NCBI RefSeq assembly: GCF_022655055.1
Contig: NZ_CP093384.1
Span: 1,955,322 to 2,019,321 of the forward strand
Length of the DNA: 64,000 nt
Source: Vagococcus sp. CY52-2
GTDB lineage: Bacteria; Bacillota; Bacilli; Lactobacillales; Vagococcaceae
Direction: 5' to 3'
Made by a program: the position numbers and the translations under genes. Of the stretch, positions 8,849 to 20,759 are shown piece by piece; positions within the stretch are counted from its first letter, which is position 1, and every line of letters starts with the position of its first letter. The notes below the pieces were generated by a model. It was not told where the DNA came from. It was given only the letters and a program-made list of their open reading frames with translations, and did not search any database.

Positions 8849-9787
8849 TTAGTCCTCTTGGCGTAATCCTAAAGAAAGATCGGCTAGTTTAGCTTTAACT
8901 TCTTCAAGTGATTTACGTCCTAAATTACGAACTTTAATCATTTCTGCTTCTGATTTATTGGTTAATTCTTGTAAAGTGTTGATGCCTGCGCGTTTCAAAC
9001 AGTTATAAGAACGAACGGATAAATCAAGCTCTTCGATTGTTGTTTCTAACATTTTTTCTTTTTGTGTTTCTTCTTTTTCAATCATGATTTCGGCATTTTT
9101 TGCTTCATCAGTCAAGTTAACAAAAATATCTAAATGCTCAGTCAAGATTTTAGCAGATAAACTGATAGCTTCTTGTGGAGCGATAGATCCATCTGTCCAG
9201 ACATCTAAAGTTAGTTTGTCGTAATCATCACGACGCCCAACACGTGTATTTTCTACTTGGTAGTTTACACGATTAACTGGCGTGTAGATAGAGTCCACTG
9301 GTAATACACCAATAGGCATATCTTCACTTTTATTTTCTTCTGCTTGTACATAACCACGTCCTGGCTTAACAGTTAAGCTTGCACGGAAAGTCGCACCTTC
9401 AGCAACGCTACAAATGAATAAATCTTTATTCATAATTTCAACATCACTGTCAGTAAGAATATCTCCAGCAGTCACGTCAGCTGGGCCAGTTATATCAATT
9501 TCAAGTGTCTTTTCTTCATCAGCATAAAGCTTTAAAGCAAGTCCCTTGATATTTAGAATAATTTGAGTGACATCCTCACGTACACCTTTGACAGTTGAAA
9601 ATTCATGCAACACACCATCGATTTGTAAATTAGTGATGGCAGCCCCTGGTAGAGACGATAATAAAATACGGCGCAAAGAGTTACCTAAAGTCGTACCATA
9701 TCCTCTTTCAAGTGGTTCGATGACGAACTTGCCATAATCTCTATCTTCATCGATTTTTGTGATTCTTGGTTTCTCAAATTCAATCAT
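8849..9787 (-). CDS. rpoA: RNA polymerase alpha subunit
   Basis: 312 residues, the usual Firmicutes length. The N-terminal assembly domain carries [21 protein letters not shown] (residues about 30-50). A glutamate-rich linker near 230-245 leads to the C-terminal DNA- and activator-binding domain with [16 protein letters not shown] and [13 protein letters not shown]. It nucleates core polymerase assembly and contacts UP elements. It lies in the alpha operon between rpsK and rplQ, with its own GGGG-type ribosome site in the 77-base gap. Confidence 0.98.
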   Translation of the reverse strand: MIEFEKPRITKIDEDRDYGKFVIEPLERGYGTTLGNSLRRILLSSLPGAAITNLQIDGVLHEFSTVKGVREDVTQIILNIKGLALKLYADEEKTLEIDITGPADVTAGDILTDSDVEIMNKDLFICSVAEGATFRASLTVKPGRGYVQAEENKSEDMPIGVLPVDSIYTPVNRVNYQVENTRVGRRDDYDKLTLDVWTDGSIAPQEAISLSAKILTEHLDIFVNLTDEAKNAEIMIEKEETQKEKMLETTIEELDLSVRSYNCLKRAGINTLQELTNKSEAEMIKVRNLGRKSLEEVKAKLADLSLGLRQED

Positions 9788-9864
9788 TCTTGTCTATACC
9801 CCTTTCAAAACGAAAGTGTCTTGTTCAATGTCGCTATAATTCCTATCCAATGAATAAACTCTCA

Positions 9865-10254
9865 CTAAACACGACGGCGTTTTGGAGGGCGACATCCATT
9901 ATGTGGAACTGGAGTAACGTCACGAATTGCTGTCACTTCTAATCCTGTTGCTTGTAATGAACGAATAGCTGCTTCACGACCAGAACCAGGTCCTTTTACA
10001 GTTACGTCAACAGTTTTCAAGCCATGTTCCATAGCTGCTTTTGCTGCAGTTTCAGCTGCCATTTGAGCTGCGAATGGAGTTGCTTTTTTACTACCTTTAA
10101 ATCCTAATGAACCTGCAGATGACCATGCAATGGCATTTCCATGTATGTCAGTTAACATTACGATTGTATTATTGAAAGTAGAGTGGATATGTGCCACACC
10201 TGCTTCAATATTTTTTTTCACTCGGCGTTTTCTTGAAACTTTTTTTGCTACCAT
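9865..10254 (-). CDS. rpsK: 30S ribosomal protein S11
   Basis: 129 residues. The [15 protein letters not shown] stretch, the [16 protein letters not shown] motif and the C-terminal [13 protein letters not shown] tail are diagnostic of S11, a platform protein of the 30S subunit. The gene follows rpsM by 28 bases with a GGAGG ribosome site. Position rpsM-rpsK-rpoA-rplQ is the normal alpha-operon order. Confidence 0.97.
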   Translation of the reverse strand: MVAKKVSRKRRVKKNIEAGVAHIHSTFNNTIVMLTDIHGNAIAWSSAGSLGFKGSKKATPFAAQMAAETAAKAAMEHGLKTVDVTVKGPGSGREAAIRSLQATGLEVTAIRDVTPVPHNGCRPPKRRRV

Positions 10255-10282
10255 GAAGCTTTAAACCTCCTTCACTCTAATC

Positions 10283-10648
10283 TTATTTTTTCTTACCAGC
10301 GATTGAACGAGCTGGTCCTTTTCTAGTACGAGCATTGTTTTTTGTGTTTTGACCACGAGTTGGCAAACCACGACGATGACGCATACCTCTGTATGAACCA
10401 ATTTCCATCAAACGTTTGATGTTTAAGTTCACTTCACGACGTAAGTCACCTTCAACTTTTAATTTATCTACTGCAGCACGGATGCTATCAGTTTGTTCGT
10501 TAGTTAAATCGCGCACACGAATATCTTCAGAAACTCCTGCTTCTTTTAAGATTTCTTGAGAAGTTTTCTTTCCAATACCGTAAATGTAAGTAAGCGAAAT
10601 AACAACACGTTTATCACGAGGAATATCTACACCTGCAATACGAGCCAT
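10283..10648 (-). CDS. rpsM: 30S ribosomal protein S13
   Basis: 121 residues. The start [25 protein letters not shown], the [20 protein letters not shown] motif and the basic tail ending in KKK identify S13, which contacts P-site tRNA and the 50S subunit through bridge B1. An AAAGGAGG ribosome site precedes it. Lies between rpmJ and rpsK in the standard order. Confidence 0.97.
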   Translation of the reverse strand: MARIAGVDIPRDKRVVISLTYIYGIGKKTSQEILKEAGVSEDIRVRDLTNEQTDSIRAAVDKLKVEGDLRREVNLNIKRLMEIGSYRGMRHRRGLPTRGQNTKNNARTRKGPARSIAGKKK

Positions 10649-10665
10649 TATTCGTTACACCTCCT

Positions 10666-11030
<365 letters not shown>

Positions 11031-11093
11031 AACTAGTACCTCCTTATACAGTGTTTACATCTGACAATTGACAAAAATAGTACTCACACCTAT

Positions 11094-11116
11094 TTCATTT
11101 CAACTTTTGTATTATA
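11094..11116 (-). promoter_or_regulatory. Probable infA promoter (extended -10)
   Basis: A perfect TATAAT (minus strand, 11111-11116) is preceded by TGC, an extended -10. No good -35 hexamer is visible at 17 bases. It lies about 80 bases upstream of the infA start in an otherwise empty gap. Confidence 0.55.
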
Positions 11117-11217
11117 GCATAAAAGCTACACAAAGAAAAGATACCTGCATCAATTCAATGAAAAAAATGCGGGTAAGAAATAGTAAGTGACATAGAATAG
11201 ATAACTAGATGAGCTTT

Positions 11218-11883
<666 letters not shown>

Positions 11884-11891
11884 TTAAGTTC

Positions 11892-11921
11892 GAGAAAAGT
11901 GCTGAGGTAAAACCTCAACAC
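11892..11921 (-). terminator. Hairpin in the secY-adk gap, possible attenuator
   Basis: On the minus strand GTGTTGAGGT pairs with ACCTCAGCAC (10 bp including one G-U) around a TTT loop, followed by TTTTCTC. The T-run is imperfect, so it may be a partial terminator or an RNA-stability element rather than a full stop. Confidence 0.5.
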
Positions 11922-11927
11922 ACACTC

Positions 11928-13226
11928 TTACTCTCTGATAAAACCAGTGTACTGACGCTTCAACAATAACCCTTCAAGCTGTTTATTTGTTTCAAGAGCC
12001 ACACTAATGACAATCAGTAAACTTGTTCCTCCCAATCCAATTGATTGAGGTAAGCCCCAAATATTTTGTGCAATAATTGGTAGAATTGCCACTAATCCTA
12101 AGAAGACAGATCCAACAACACTTAATCTCATTAATAAAGACGAAATGAATTTTTCTGTTTCTTGGCCAGGTCGTACACTTGGAATATAACTTCCTTGCTT
12201 CTGCAAATTCTCAGCTACTTTCTCAGGATTAACCTGAACAAAGGCATAGAAGAATGTAAAAGCAACAATCATAATTGTATAAAGTATTCCACCTGGGATA
12301 GTTGAATAATTAAACAATGTAGTCAACACGTCAAACCAACCTTTTCCGCCTTGTGTTGTTTTAAAGGCAGTCAAAATAGCTTGCGGTGTTGCTATAATTG
12401 AGCTGGCAAAGATGACAGGAATAACTCCTGCTGCATTTACTTTTAATGGTAAATAACTACTTTGTGGTGCACCAGCTACACGTTTTGTATATTGAATTGG
12501 TATCTTTCTTTCTGCTTGTTGCACATAAGTTACCATAACTACTACTAAAAGAACAGCAATAACTAAGGCAAGTATGAATAATACAGATTTCCACATATCA
12601 GATTTATCAATATTGACAAAATAGTCTACGTAGATTTCTTTGATGCTTGATGGGAATCTGGCGATAATTCCAGCAAAGATAATCATTGAGACACCATTTC
12701 CAATTCCTTTTTCAGATATTTGCTCGCCCATCCAAGTAACTAACATGGTACCAGCTGTTAAGATGATTCCGATACTTACATACGTAAATACACTTGGACT
12801 TTTCACTAGTCCGGCATTTGCATACAGGTTAAAACCAGCTGTGATAGCAATCGATTGAACAAAGCCTAACACCAACGTAATATAACGTGTTGCTTGGTTT
12901 AATTTTCTACGTCCTACCTCACCTTGTTTTGACCATTCAACAAATTTCGGTACGATATCCATTTGAAGTAATTGAACAATAATAGATGCAGTAATGTATG
13001 GCGATACTCCCATTGCGAACAATGAGAATCTCTCCATGGCATTACCACTGACTGTGTTGAACATCGCCATTAAAGCTAAATCATTAAGATTTGTTAATGC
13101 TTTTGCGTCAACACCAGGTACTGTAATATGTGCTCCAACTCTAAACGCGAAGAGAATGAAAAGTGTAAAAAATATCTTATTACGGATATTTTCTATCTTA
13201 AACGAATCCTTCAACAGCTTAAACAT
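11928..13226 (-). CDS. secY: Preprotein translocase subunit SecY
   Basis: 432 residues with about ten membrane helices. Family signatures include GVSPYITASIIVQLLQMD (residues about 74-91), the plug region near the N-terminus and the cytoplasmic loop YTKRVAGAPQSSYLPLKVN. SecY forms the protein-conducting channel with SecE and SecG. The start codon overlaps the rplO stop by one base (TAATG), so translation is probably coupled. Placement rplO-secY-adk is standard. Confidence 0.98.
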   Translation of the reverse strand: MFKLLKDSFKIENIRNKIFFTLFILFAFRVGAHITVPGVDAKALTNLNDLALMAMFNTVSGNAMERFSLFAMGVSPYITASIIVQLLQMDIVPKFVEWSKQGEVGRRKLNQATRYITLVLGFVQSIAITAGFNLYANAGLVKSPSVFTYVSIGIILTAGTMLVTWMGEQISEKGIGNGVSMIIFAGIIARFPSSIKEIYVDYFVNIDKSDMWKSVLFILALVIAVLLVVVMVTYVQQAERKIPIQYTKRVAGAPQSSYLPLKVNAAGVIPVIFASSIIATPQAILTAFKTTQGGKGWFDVLTTLFNYSTIPGGILYTIMIVAFTFFYAFVQVNPEKVAENLQKQGSYIPSVRPGQETEKFISSLLMRLSVVGSVFLGLVAILPIIAQNIWGLPQSIGLGGTSLLIVISVALETNKQLEGLLLKRQYTGFIRE

Positions 13227-13666
13227 TAGATCACCTCAACTGACCCACCAGCTGCTTCAATTGCAGTTTTTGCAGATTCAGAGAATTTAGCTGCTTTCAC
13301 AGTTAATTTTTTAGTTAATTCACCATTACCTAAAACTTTGATTCCTGATTTTTCGTTTTTAACGATTCCTGCTTCAATTAAAGTAGTTGGTGTTACCTCA
13401 GTACCATCTTCAAAACGATTTAACACGTCTAAGTTGATTACTGCATAATCTTTACGGTTAATGTTAGTAAATCCACGTTTTGGTAAACGACGGAATAAAG
13501 GAGTTTGTCCCCCTTCAAAACCTAAACGTACACCACCACCTGAACGTGATTTTTGACCTTTTTGTCCACGACCTGATGTTTTACCGTTACCAGATGATGA
13601 TCCACGACCTACACGATTACGTACATGTCTTGATCCTTCTGCCGGATGTAACTCATGAAGTTTCAT
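13226..13666 (-). CDS. rplO: 50S ribosomal protein L15
   Basis: 146 residues. The N-terminal [14 protein letters not shown] and the long glycine/arginine-rich extension ([19 protein letters not shown]) are typical of L15, followed by the globular domain with RLPKRGFTN. It assembles late into the 50S subunit. Flanked by rpmD upstream and secY, which it overlaps by one base. Confidence 0.97.
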   Translation of the reverse strand: MKLHELHPAEGSRHVRNRVGRGSSSGNGKTSGRGQKGQKSRSGGGVRLGFEGGQTPLFRRLPKRGFTNINRKDYAVINLDVLNRFEDGTEVTPTTLIEAGIVKNEKSGIKVLGNGELTKKLTVKAAKFSESAKTAIEAAGGSVEVI

Positions 13667-13709
13667 ATATTCGGCACCTCCTTAAAAATAGTCTACCTAC
13701 AAATTACAC

Positions 13710-13889
13710 TTAAATTTCTTCAACGTCCACTAAATGAGATATAGTGTTAACCATTCCTTTAATTGCTTCGTTGTTTGGTTTAACAACTGTAGAATTAGTT
13801 TTTTTCAAGCCTAAAGCTTTCACTGTATCGCGTTGGTTTTGAGGACGTCCAATGATACTACGTTTTAAAGTAATTTTTAATTCGCTCAT
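13710..13889 (-). CDS. rpmD: 50S ribosomal protein L30
   Basis: 59 residues: starts [20 protein letters not shown] and continues through [17 protein letters not shown], the L30 signature. Length is normal for the short bacterial form. A GGGGG-type ribosome site precedes the ATG at 13889. It sits between rpsE and rplO in the spc operon. Confidence 0.95.
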   Translation of the reverse strand: MSELKITLKRSIIGRPQNQRDTVKALGLKKTNSTVVKPNNEAIKGMVNTISHLVDVEEI

Positions 13890-13901
13890 TTTTGGTCCCC
13901 C

Positions 13902-14402
13902 TTATCCGATTAGTTCGTCAACAGAAATGCCTCTAAGTTCAGCCACTTCTTCTGCACGTTTTAGTCTACTTAATCCTTCAACAGTTGCACGAACAACGTT
14001 GACAGGTGTGTTTGATCCTAAAGATTTACTTGTAATATCAGAAATACCCGCTAACTCAAGGACGGCACGCACTGGTCCACCAGCAGCAACCCCAGAACCG
14101 GCTACAGCAGGTTTCATAAGGATACGTCCACCACAGAATGATCCAATCACTTCGTGAGGAATTGTTGAGCCTACCATTGGTACTTCGATTAAGTTTTTCT
14201 TAGCATCTTCTACTGCTTTACGAATTGCTTCAGGTACTTCTTGAGCTTTACCAGTACCAAATCCAACGTGACCATTTCTATCTCCAACTACTACTAAAGC
14301 AGCAAAGCGTAGACGACGTCCACCTTTAACAACTTTAGATACGCGGTTAATAGCTACTACGCGGTCTTCTAAGTCGAATTGTCTAGCATCTAAATTAGCC
14401 AT
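13902..14402 (-). CDS. rpsE: 30S ribosomal protein S5
   Basis: 166 residues. Double-stranded-RNA-binding-like N-terminal domain with [20 protein letters not shown], then [18 protein letters not shown] and the C-terminal domain with [23 protein letters not shown]5 contributes to decoding accuracy. The [10 protein letters not shown] loop, where spectinomycin-resistance changes are known in other species, looks wild type. Follows rplR by 20 bases. Confidence 0.97.
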   Translation of the reverse strand: MANLDARQFDLEDRVVAINRVSKVVKGGRRLRFAALVVVGDRNGHVGFGTGKAQEVPEAIRKAVEDAKKNLIEVPMVGSTIPHEVIGSFCGGRILMKPAVAGSGVAAGGPVRAVLELAGISDITSKSLGSNTPVNVVRATVEGLSRLKRAEEVAELRGISVDELIG

Positions 14403-14422
14403 GAATGGTGTTCCTCCTTTTC

Positions 14423-14779
14423 CTAAAATTCTAGTCCATTTTCACGTGCTGCTTCAGCTAATGCAGCTACACGTCCATGGTAAAGGTATCCACCACGGTC
14501 AAAGACTACTTCTTTAATACCTTTTTCTGTTGCTTTTTTAGCGATTGAAGCTCCTACAGCTGTAGCTGCTTCTGTTTTGTTTTCTCCTGCGATATCTTTA
14601 TCAACAGTAGAGGCACTTGCAAGTGTCACACCCGCTACGTCATCAATTAATTGAGCGTAGATGTTTTTGTTAGAACGGAATACGTTCAAGCGTGGGCACT
14701 CGGCAGTACCAGAGATTTTACTACGTACGCGTTGATGTCTTTTTTGGCGCACTTTATTTTTATCTGGTTTTGAAATCAC
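14423..14779 (-). CDS. rplR: 50S ribosomal protein L18
   Basis: 118 residues from a GTG at 14779. This start is preferred to a GTG three codons upstream because GAGG lies 6 bases before it, and the product [18 protein letters not shown] then has the family length. The C-terminal [26 protein letters not shown] is the L18 signature. The protein binds 5S rRNA in the central protuberance. Normal rplF-rplR-rpsE context. Confidence 0.96.
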   Translation of the reverse strand: MISKPDKNKVRQKRHQRVRSKISGTAECPRLNVFRSNKNIYAQLIDDVAGVTLASASTVDKDIAGENKTEAATAVGASIAKKATEKGIKEVVFDRGGYLYHGRVAALAEAARENGLEF

Positions 14780-14804
14780 ACTTGTCACCTCATTAGTTTA
14801 TTTG

Positions 14805-15341
14805 TTATTTACCAGTTTTACCTTCTTTACGTCTTACGTGTTCGCCAACATAGCGAATACCTTTGCCTTTGTAAGGTTCAGGAGGACGTACTCCACGAAT
14901 GTTTGCTGAAAGTTCACCAACAACTTCTTTGTTAGACCCTTTAACAACAATTTGTGTATTTGAAGGAACTTCAATTGTGATGCCTTCTGGTGTTTCAAAC
15001 TCAACTGGATGTGAATATCCAACGTTTAAAACAAGTTTTTTACCTTGTAATTGAGCACGGTAACCAACACCAATTAGTTCAAGAGCTTTTTCAAACCCTT
15101 CACTAACACCAACAACCATGTTGTTTAAGTTAGCACGCATTGTACCATGTAAGGTTTTGTTTTCTTTAGTATCATCAGGACGAGTTAAGACAACTTCACC
15201 TTCTGAAATGTTTAACGTAATATTTGGTGAAAACTCACGAGTTAATTCACCTTTTGGACCTTTAACCGTAACAGTGTTTCCTGATTGCGTTACTGTAACA
15301 CCTGCAGGAACTACGACTGGTTTATTTCCGATACGACTCAC
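14805..15341 (-). CDS. rplF: 50S ribosomal protein L6
   Basis: 178 residues with a GTG start at 15341. [16 protein letters not shown] at the N-terminus and the C-terminal [25 protein letters not shown] are diagnostic. Two similar alpha/beta domains are expected. The protein sits near the sarcin-ricin loop and factor-binding site. Ribosome site GGAGG just upstream. Confidence 0.97.
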   Translation of the reverse strand: MSRIGNKPVVVPAGVTVTQSGNTVTVKGPKGELTREFSPNITLNISEGEVVLTRPDDTKENKTLHGTMRANLNNMVVGVSEGFEKALELIGVGYRAQLQGKKLVLNVGYSHPVEFETPEGITIEVPSNTQIVVKGSNKEVVGELSANIRGVRPPEPYKGKGIRYVGEHVRRKEGKTGK

Positions 15342-15370
15342 TCTAGGCCACCTCCTTGATTAATAATTTT

Positions 15371-15769
15371 TTACCAAACGTATGCTAGTACTTCTCCACC
15401 AGTATTACGCTCTCTTGCTTCTTTATCAGTTAAGATACCTTCTGAAGTTGAGATAATAGCTATACCTAAACCATTTAATACTTTAGGCACTTCATCAGCT
15501 TTTACATAAACACGTAAACCTGGTTTTGAGATACGTTTTAAGTTAGTAATAACGCGTTCGTCGTTTTTACCATATTTTAAGAAAACACGGATGATTCCTT
15601 GTTTGTCATCTTCGATGAATTCTACTTCACGCACAAAACCTTCACGTTGTAAGATTTTTGCGATTTCAAGTTTGATTGTTGATGCAGGCACTTCTAATGA
15701 TTCGTGTTTTACGATATTCGCATTACGAATACGAGTTAAGAAGTCTGCAATTGGATCTGTCATCACCAT
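15371..15769 (-). CDS. rpsH: 30S ribosomal protein S8
   Basis: 132 residues: [18 protein letters not shown] start and the C-terminal [28 protein letters not shown]8 binds the central domain of 16S rRNA and in E. coli represses its own operon at an mRNA mimic of that site. Located between rpsN and rplF. An in-frame ATG two codons in is a less likely alternative start. Confidence 0.97.
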   Translation of the reverse strand: MVMTDPIADFLTRIRNANIVKHESLEVPASTIKLEIAKILQREGFVREVEFIEDDKQGIIRVFLKYGKNDERVITNLKRISKPGLRVYVKADEVPKVLNGLGIAIISTSEGILTDKEARERNTGGEVLAYVW

Positions 15770-15803
15770 TGAGTCCTTTACCTCCTTTTGCGGTTTACTT
15801 TTT

Positions 15804-15989
15804 TTACCAGCTTGCTTTCTTCACGCCGGGAATTTGTCCTTTATAGGCAAGTTCACGGAAGCAAATACGGCAAAGTTTGAATTTGCGATAAACTGAATGT
15901 GGACGTCCACAACGTTCACAACGAGTATATTCTTGAGTTGAGAATTTTGCTGGACGTTTATTTTTAGCAATCATTGATTTTTTAGCCAC
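15804..15989 (-). CDS. rpsN: 30S ribosomal protein S14, zinc-binding type Z
   Basis: 61 residues. CERC and CRIC pairs form the zinc ribbon of the short type-Z S14. C-terminal [14 protein letters not shown] is typical. It belongs to the 30S head. A zinc-free, longer paralogue is common elsewhere in Firmicutes genomes, but none is visible in this window. Placed between rplE and rpsH as usual. Confidence 0.96.
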   Translation of the reverse strand: MAKKSMIAKNKRPAKFSTQEYTRCERCGRPHSVYRKFKLCRICFRELAYKGQIPGVKKASW

Positions 15990-16007
15990 GTAGTTCGCCT
16001 CCTTAAA

Positions 16008-16547
16008 TTATTTTTGGAATGGCATTCCAAGTTGACCTAATAACTCACGAGCTTCCTCATCAGTATTAGCTGTTGTAACAATAACAATGTCCATTCCTCG
16101 AACTTTATCTACTAAATCATAATCAACTTCAGGGAAAATTAATTGTTCTTTTACACCTAAAGTGTAATTTCCACGTCCGTCAAATGATTTTTTGCTGATA
16201 CCATGGAAGTCACGTACACGAGGTAAAGAGACAGATACTAATTTATCTAAAAATTCGTACATTCTTTCTCCACGTAAAGTTACTTTACATCCGATTGGCA
16301 TTCCTTCACGTAAACGGAAACCAGCGATAGATTTTTTAGCTTTTGTAATAATTGGTTTTTGTCCAGAGATTAAAGCAAGTTCTTCAACAGCTTTATCTAA
16401 GTTTTTACTATTTGATACTGCATCACCAACACCCATGTTAATAACGATTTTATCAACTTTAGGTGTTTGCATAACAGAAGAGTAATTAAATTTTTCCACC
16501 AATGATGGTGTTACTTCATTAAGATACTTTTCTTTTAGGCGGTTCAT
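16008..16547 (-). CDS. rplE: 50S ribosomal protein L5
   Basis: 179 residues. Contains [51 protein letters not shown] and the C-terminal [20 protein letters not shown] stretch of L5, which binds 5S rRNA and bridges to the small subunit. Follows rplX by 26 bases with a GGAGGCAATG ribosome-site arrangement. Confidence 0.97.
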   Translation of the reverse strand: MNRLKEKYLNEVTPSLVEKFNYSSVMQTPKVDKIVINMGVGDAVSNSKNLDKAVEELALISGQKPIITKAKKSIAGFRLREGMPIGCKVTLRGERMYEFLDKLVSVSLPRVRDFHGISKKSFDGRGNYTLGVKEQLIFPEVDYDLVDKVRGMDIVIVTTANTDEEARELLGQLGMPFQK

Positions 16548-16573
16548 TCAACATTGCCTCCTTCCTGATATTC

Positions 16574-16885
16574 TTATTTATCTAAAACTTCTCCAGTTTT
16601 CTTAGAAACACGTACTTTTTTACCATCTACTTCTTTGTATCCTACGCGTGTTGGTTCACCATTAGATGGATCAACCACCATTACATTAGAAACGTGAATA
16701 GATGCCTCCATTTCGATAATTCCACCTTGTGGAGCTGCCGCGCTAGGTTTTTGGTGTTTTTTCATAACGTTAACACCTTCTACGATGACGCGATCTTTCT
16801 TCGGAAATGCTTGGAGTACGATTCCCTCTTTATTCTTATCTTTACCTGAGATAACTTTTACTTTATCGCCTTTTTTAACGAACAT
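16574..16885 (-). CDS. rplX: 50S ribosomal protein L24
   Basis: 103 residues from the ATG at 16885. A GTG four codons further upstream lies inside the AAAGGAGG ribosome site and is unlikely to be used. The KOW motif [18 protein letters not shown] is at the N-terminus. L24 is one of the two assembly initiators of the 50S subunit. Standard place between rplN and rplE. Confidence 0.96.
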   Translation of the reverse strand: MFVKKGDKVKVISGKDKNKEGIVLQAFPKKDRVIVEGVNVMKKHQKPSAAAPQGGIIEMEASIHVSNVMVVDPSNGEPTRVGYKEVDGKKVRVSKKTGEVLDK

Positions 16886-16919
16886 CTTGTTTCGCACCTC
16901 CTTTAAACATGAGTATGTA

Positions 16920-17303
<384 letters not shown>

Positions 17304-17338
17304 TCAAACTTTCAGGTTTCTCTATAGGAAAATTCGAA

Positions 17339-17605
17339 TTAAATAATTACTGCTTCTTCTACAACTTCTACTAAACGGAAGCGTTTTGTCGCAGATAATG
17401 GACGAGTTTCCATAATTTTAACGATGTCTCCCGTTTTTGCTACATTGTTTTCATCATGAGCTTTATATTTTTTAGAGTATTTAACTCTCTTGCCATAAAT
17501 CTTATGAGTTTTCTTTGTTTCTACTACAACAACGATAGTTTTATCCATTTTATCGGAAACTACTCGCCCAGTGTAGACTTTACGTTCATTTCTTTCTTGA
17601 GTCAT
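17339..17605 (-). CDS. rpsQ: 30S ribosomal protein S17
   Basis: 88 residues. [22 protein letters not shown], the S17 OB-fold signature, and [22 protein letters not shown] at the end. It is an early-binding protein of the 16S 5' domain. Lies between rpmC and rplN in the usual order. Confidence 0.97.
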   Translation of the reverse strand: MTQERNERKVYTGRVVSDKMDKTIVVVVETKKTHKIYGKRVKYSKKYKAHDENNVAKTGDIVKIMETRPLSATKRFRLVEVVEEAVII

Positions 17606-17628
17606 CTATCAATGGCCTCCTTCCACTA

Positions 17629-17820
17629 TTACTTAGCAGCTTCTTCACGCAAAACTGTTTTGATGCGTGCAATCGATTTACGAACTTCTGAAATTCGCGC
17701 TGTGTTTTCTAATTGACCTGTTGCTAATTGGAAACGTAAGTTGAAAAGTTCTTCTTTATACTCTTTCTCTTTAGCGATCATTTCGGTAGTGGTTAACTCT
17801 CTGATATCTTTAACCTTCAT
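17629..17820 (-). CDS. rpmC: 50S ribosomal protein L29
   Basis: 63 residues from the ATG at 17820; an upstream ATG would add eight residues inside rplP and is not supported. It overlaps the rplP stop by 11 bases, suggesting coupled translation. The two-helix sequence [14 protein letters not shown] and [19 protein letters not shown] is typical. L29 sits at the tunnel exit beside L23. Confidence 0.95.
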   Translation of the reverse strand: MKVKDIRELTTTEMIAKEKEYKEELFNLRFQLATGQLENTARISEVRKSIARIKTVLREEAAK

Positions 17821-18244
17821 TCGATTCACCACCCATTTCTTCACGTTTTACAATTTTTGTTTTAATAGGTAACTTATTAGAAGCAAGTCTTAATGCTTCA
17901 CGAGCTACATCTTCTGGAACGCCAGCAACTTCAAACAAGATTTTTCCACGTTTTACTGGTGAAACCCAGCCTTCAGGAGCCCCTTTACCAGAACCCATAC
18001 GAACACCAATTGCTTTTGATGTATATGACTTGTGAGGGAAAATTTTAATCCATACTTTCCCACCACGTTTCATGTGACGAGTCATTGCGATACGGGCAGC
18101 TTCAATTTGACGGTTAGTAATCCAATGAGAATCTACAGCTTGTAAGCCATATTCACCAAATGCGATTTCTTTTCCACCTTTAGCTTCACCACGCATTTTA
18201 CCTCTAAATTCACGACGGTGTTTTACACGTTTAGGTACTAACAT
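17810..18244 (-). CDS. rplP: 50S ribosomal protein L16
   Basis: 144 residues. [19 protein letters not shown] start, [20 protein letters not shown] and [18 protein letters not shown] are L16 signatures. The protein lies near the A-site tRNA and peptidyl-transferase entrance. Follows rpsC by two bases and overlaps rpmC. Confidence 0.97.
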   Translation of the reverse strand: MLVPKRVKHRREFRGKMRGEAKGGKEIAFGEYGLQAVDSHWITNRQIEAARIAMTRHMKRGGKVWIKIFPHKSYTSKAIGVRMGSGKGAPEGWVSPVKRGKILFEVAGVPEDVAREALRLASNKLPIKTKIVKREEMGGESNEG

Positions 18245-18246
18245 GA

Positions 18247-18903
18247 TTATTTCCCTCCTTTCTCAGTGTTTTTCTTTTCAGGAAGAATTTCTCCACGATA
18301 AATCCACACTTTAACTCCTAGTTTTCCGTATGTTGTATCTGCTTCTTCCCAAGCATAATCAATATCTGCTCTTAATGTGTGCAATGGAACAGTTCCTTCA
18401 GAATAACCTTCAGAACGTGCCATGTCAGCACCATTTAAACGTCCAGATACAAGAGTTTTGATACCTTGAGCACCTGATCTCATTGTACGTTGGATAGCTT
18501 GTTTTTGAGCACGACGGAATGCTACACGATTTTCTAATTGACGTGCAATTCCTTCTGCTACTAATTTAGCATCTAAATCTGGTTTTTTGATTTCAACGAT
18601 GTTAATATGAACTCGTTTACCAGTTAATTTATTTAATTCTTTACGTAAAGCTTCAACTTCAGATCCGCCTTTACCAATAACCATACCAGGTTTAGCAGTA
18701 TGAATTGAAACGTTCACGCGATTTGCAGCACGTTCGATTTCAACGGTTGAAACAGAAGCATCAGCCAATCTAGTCGAAATGAATTTACGAATCTTCAAAT
18801 CTTCATGTAGGTATTCAGCGTATTCTTTTTCTGCATACCATTTCGCATCCCAGTCACGAATGACGCCGACACGCATTCCAATTGGATTAATTTTTTGACC
18901 CAC
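18247..18903 (-). CDS. rpsC: 30S ribosomal protein S3
   Basis: 218 residues with a GTG start at 18903 and a GGGAGGGA ribosome site. [21 protein letters not shown] start, the type II KH domain with [16 protein letters not shown] (near residue 75) and the C-terminal domain with [16 protein letters not shown]3 lines the mRNA entry tunnel and has helicase activity with S4 and S5. Usual place between rplV and rplP. Confidence 0.97.
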   Translation of the reverse strand: MGQKINPIGMRVGVIRDWDAKWYAEKEYAEYLHEDLKIRKFISTRLADASVSTVEIERAANRVNVSIHTAKPGMVIGKGGSEVEALRKELNKLTGKRVHINIVEIKKPDLDAKLVAEGIARQLENRVAFRRAQKQAIQRTMRSGAQGIKTLVSGRLNGADMARSEGYSEGTVPLHTLRADIDYAWEEADTTYGKLGVKVWIYRGEILPEKKNTEKGGK

Positions 18904-18916
18904 TGGTTGTCCCTCC

Positions 18917-19267
18917 TTATTTTTCTGATACTACTACTGTAATATGACTTGTTCTTTTGTTGATAGGTGAAGCAGATCCTTTTGCACGAGGACGGAAGCG
19001 TTTCATTGTTGGTCCTTCATTTACAAATACTTCTGATACTACTAAATCTTCAACATCTAAATCAAAGTTATTTTCTGCGTTAGCAATAGCTGACATAAGC
19101 ACTTTTTCAACAATACCTGCTGCTTTGTTAGGTGAGAATTTCAAGATTGAAATTGCTTCTCCTACTTGTTTACCTCTGATTAGGTCAACAACAAGTCTTG
19201 TCTTGCGAGGTGAAGTGCGAATTGTTTTAGCAGTTGCTTTAGCTGAAGTAATTCTTTCTTCTGACAT
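18917..19267 (-). CDS. rplV: 50S ribosomal protein L22
   Basis: 116 residues. [20 protein letters not shown] and the C-terminal [23 protein letters not shown] are diagnostic of L22, whose beta hairpin lines the nascent-peptide tunnel and is a site of macrolide-resistance changes in other species. Nothing unusual is seen in that loop. Between rpsS and rpsC. Confidence 0.97.
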   Translation of the reverse strand: MSEERITSAKATAKTIRTSPRKTRLVVDLIRGKQVGEAISILKFSPNKAAGIVEKVLMSAIANAENNFDLDVEDLVVSEVFVNEGPTMKRFRPRAKGSASPINKRTSHITVVVSEK

Positions 19268-19286
19268 ATTCGTGTCCTCCCCTCAA

Positions 19287-19565
19287 TTAGCGATTTGTTT
19301 TTTTATCGTCAGCAGCATGTCCGCGATAAGTTCTTGTTGGTGCGAATTCACCTAGTTTATGGCCTACCATGTCTTCTTGAATGTAAACAGGAACATGTTT
19401 TCTTCCATCATATACTGCGATAGTATATCCTATAAAGTTTGGAAAAATTGTAGAACGACGTGACCAAGTTTTAATTACTTTCTTTTTCGGTTGATCTTTT
19501 TGTGCTTCCACTTTTTTCATTAAGTGTTCATCGACAAAAGGTCCTTTTTTTAAGCTACGACCCAT
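19287..19565 (-). CDS. rpsS: 30S ribosomal protein S19
   Basis: 92 residues. [20 protein letters not shown] start and [25 protein letters not shown] then [16 protein letters not shown] are diagnostic. S19 sits in the 30S head near the A site. Between rplB and rplV. Confidence 0.97.
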   Translation of the reverse strand: MGRSLKKGPFVDEHLMKKVEAQKDQPKKKVIKTWSRRSTIFPNFIGYTIAVYDGRKHVPVYIQEDMVGHKLGEFAPTRTYRGHAADDKKTNR

Positions 19566-19604
19566 GGTGAACCTCCTCTCACATATTTCATATTAGCTAT
19601 CAAA

Positions 19605-20438
19605 TTATTTAGTTTTACGACGACGTACAATAAGTTTATCTGATTTAGCTTTTTTGCTACGTGTTTTGTATCCAAGTGTTGGTTTGCCCCATGGACTCAT
19701 TGGAGATGGACGTCCGATAGGTGCTTTACCTTCACCACCACCGTGTGGGTGATCATTAGGGTTCATTACGCTACCACGTACAGTAGGACGTTTACCTAAC
19801 CAACGATTACGACCAGCTTTACCGATGTTGATTAATTCGTGTTGTTCGTTACCTACAGTACCGATTGTTGCACGACAAGTTCCTAAAATCATACGAACTT
19901 CTCCTGAATTCAAACGAACTAATACATATTTACCTTCTTTACCTAACACTTGAGCGCTAGTACCAGCTGAACGAATTAATTGTCCACCTTTACCAGGTTT
20001 TAACTCAATGTTATGGATAACAGTACCAACTGGGATATTATTCAATGGTAGAGCATTTCCTACTTTGATATCCGCATCTGGACCTGAAGAAATTTGTGCA
20101 CCTACTTGGATGCCTTTTGGTGCTAAGATATATGCCTTCACACCATCAGTGTAATGGATTAATGCAATGTTAGCAGATCTGTTTGGATCATACTCAACTG
20201 TTTTTACAGTACCAACCACATTATCTTTATTACGTTTAAAGTCAATTAAACGATATTGGCGTTTGTGTCCACCAGCTTGATGACGTACAGTAATTTTACC
20301 TTGGTTGTTACGTCCAGCGTTTTTACTTAATGGTTGTAATAACGTTTTTTCTGGTTTAGATGTTGTGATTTCAGCAAAATCAGAACCAGTCATGTTACGA
20401 CGACCATTTGTGGTAGGTTTATACTTTTTAATCGCCAC
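19605..20438 (-). CDS. rplB: 50S ribosomal protein L2
   Basis: 277 residues. [21 protein letters not shown] start, the SH3/OB region with [22 protein letters not shown], and the C-terminal [24 protein letters not shown], which includes the histidine known to matter for peptidyl transfer. L2 is required for subunit association. Lies between rplW and rpsS in the S10 operon. Confidence 0.98.
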   Translation of the reverse strand: MAIKKYKPTTNGRRNMTGSDFAEITTSKPEKTLLQPLSKNAGRNNQGKITVRHQAGGHKRQYRLIDFKRNKDNVVGTVKTVEYDPNRSANIALIHYTDGVKAYILAPKGIQVGAQISSGPDADIKVGNALPLNNIPVGTVIHNIELKPGKGGQLIRSAGTSAQVLGKEGKYVLVRLNSGEVRMILGTCRATIGTVGNEQHELINIGKAGRNRWLGKRPTVRGSVMNPNDHPHGGGEGKAPIGRPSPMSPWGKPTLGYKTRSKKAKSDKLIVRRRKTK

Positions 20439-20471
20439 GTGATTTCCCTCCTACTTTAGTTGATGCTGTAA

Positions 20472-20759
20472 TTATTCAGCATCAAAAATTTGAATTTCTT
20501 TTGAATCTTCTGTTAGTTGTACAATTGCTTTACGGCGTTTTTTAGTATAACCAGCATGTTTACCCATTCTTTTAAGTTTAGGTTTTACATTCATGATGTT
20601 CACTTTTTTAACTTTAACGTCGAAAACTGATTCTACAGCTTGCTTAACTAATGTTTTGTTGGCTCTTACGTCAACTTCAAACGTGTATTTTTTTTCGTCC
20701 ATAGCTGCTACAGACATTTCTGTAATAACTGGACGTTTAATTACGTCGATTAATTCCAT
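20472..20759 (-). CDS. rplW: 50S ribosomal protein L23
   Basis: 95 residues. [17 protein letters not shown] start and [20 protein letters not shown] loop are typical. L23 at the tunnel exit is the docking point for trigger factor and SRP. Its ATG overlaps the rplD stop by one base, so the two are translationally coupled. Confidence 0.97.
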   Translation of the reverse strand: MELIDVIKRPVITEMSVAAMDEKKYTFEVDVRANKTLVKQAVESVFDVKVKKVNIMNVKPKLKRMGKHAGYTKKRRKAIVQLTEDSKEIQIFDAE

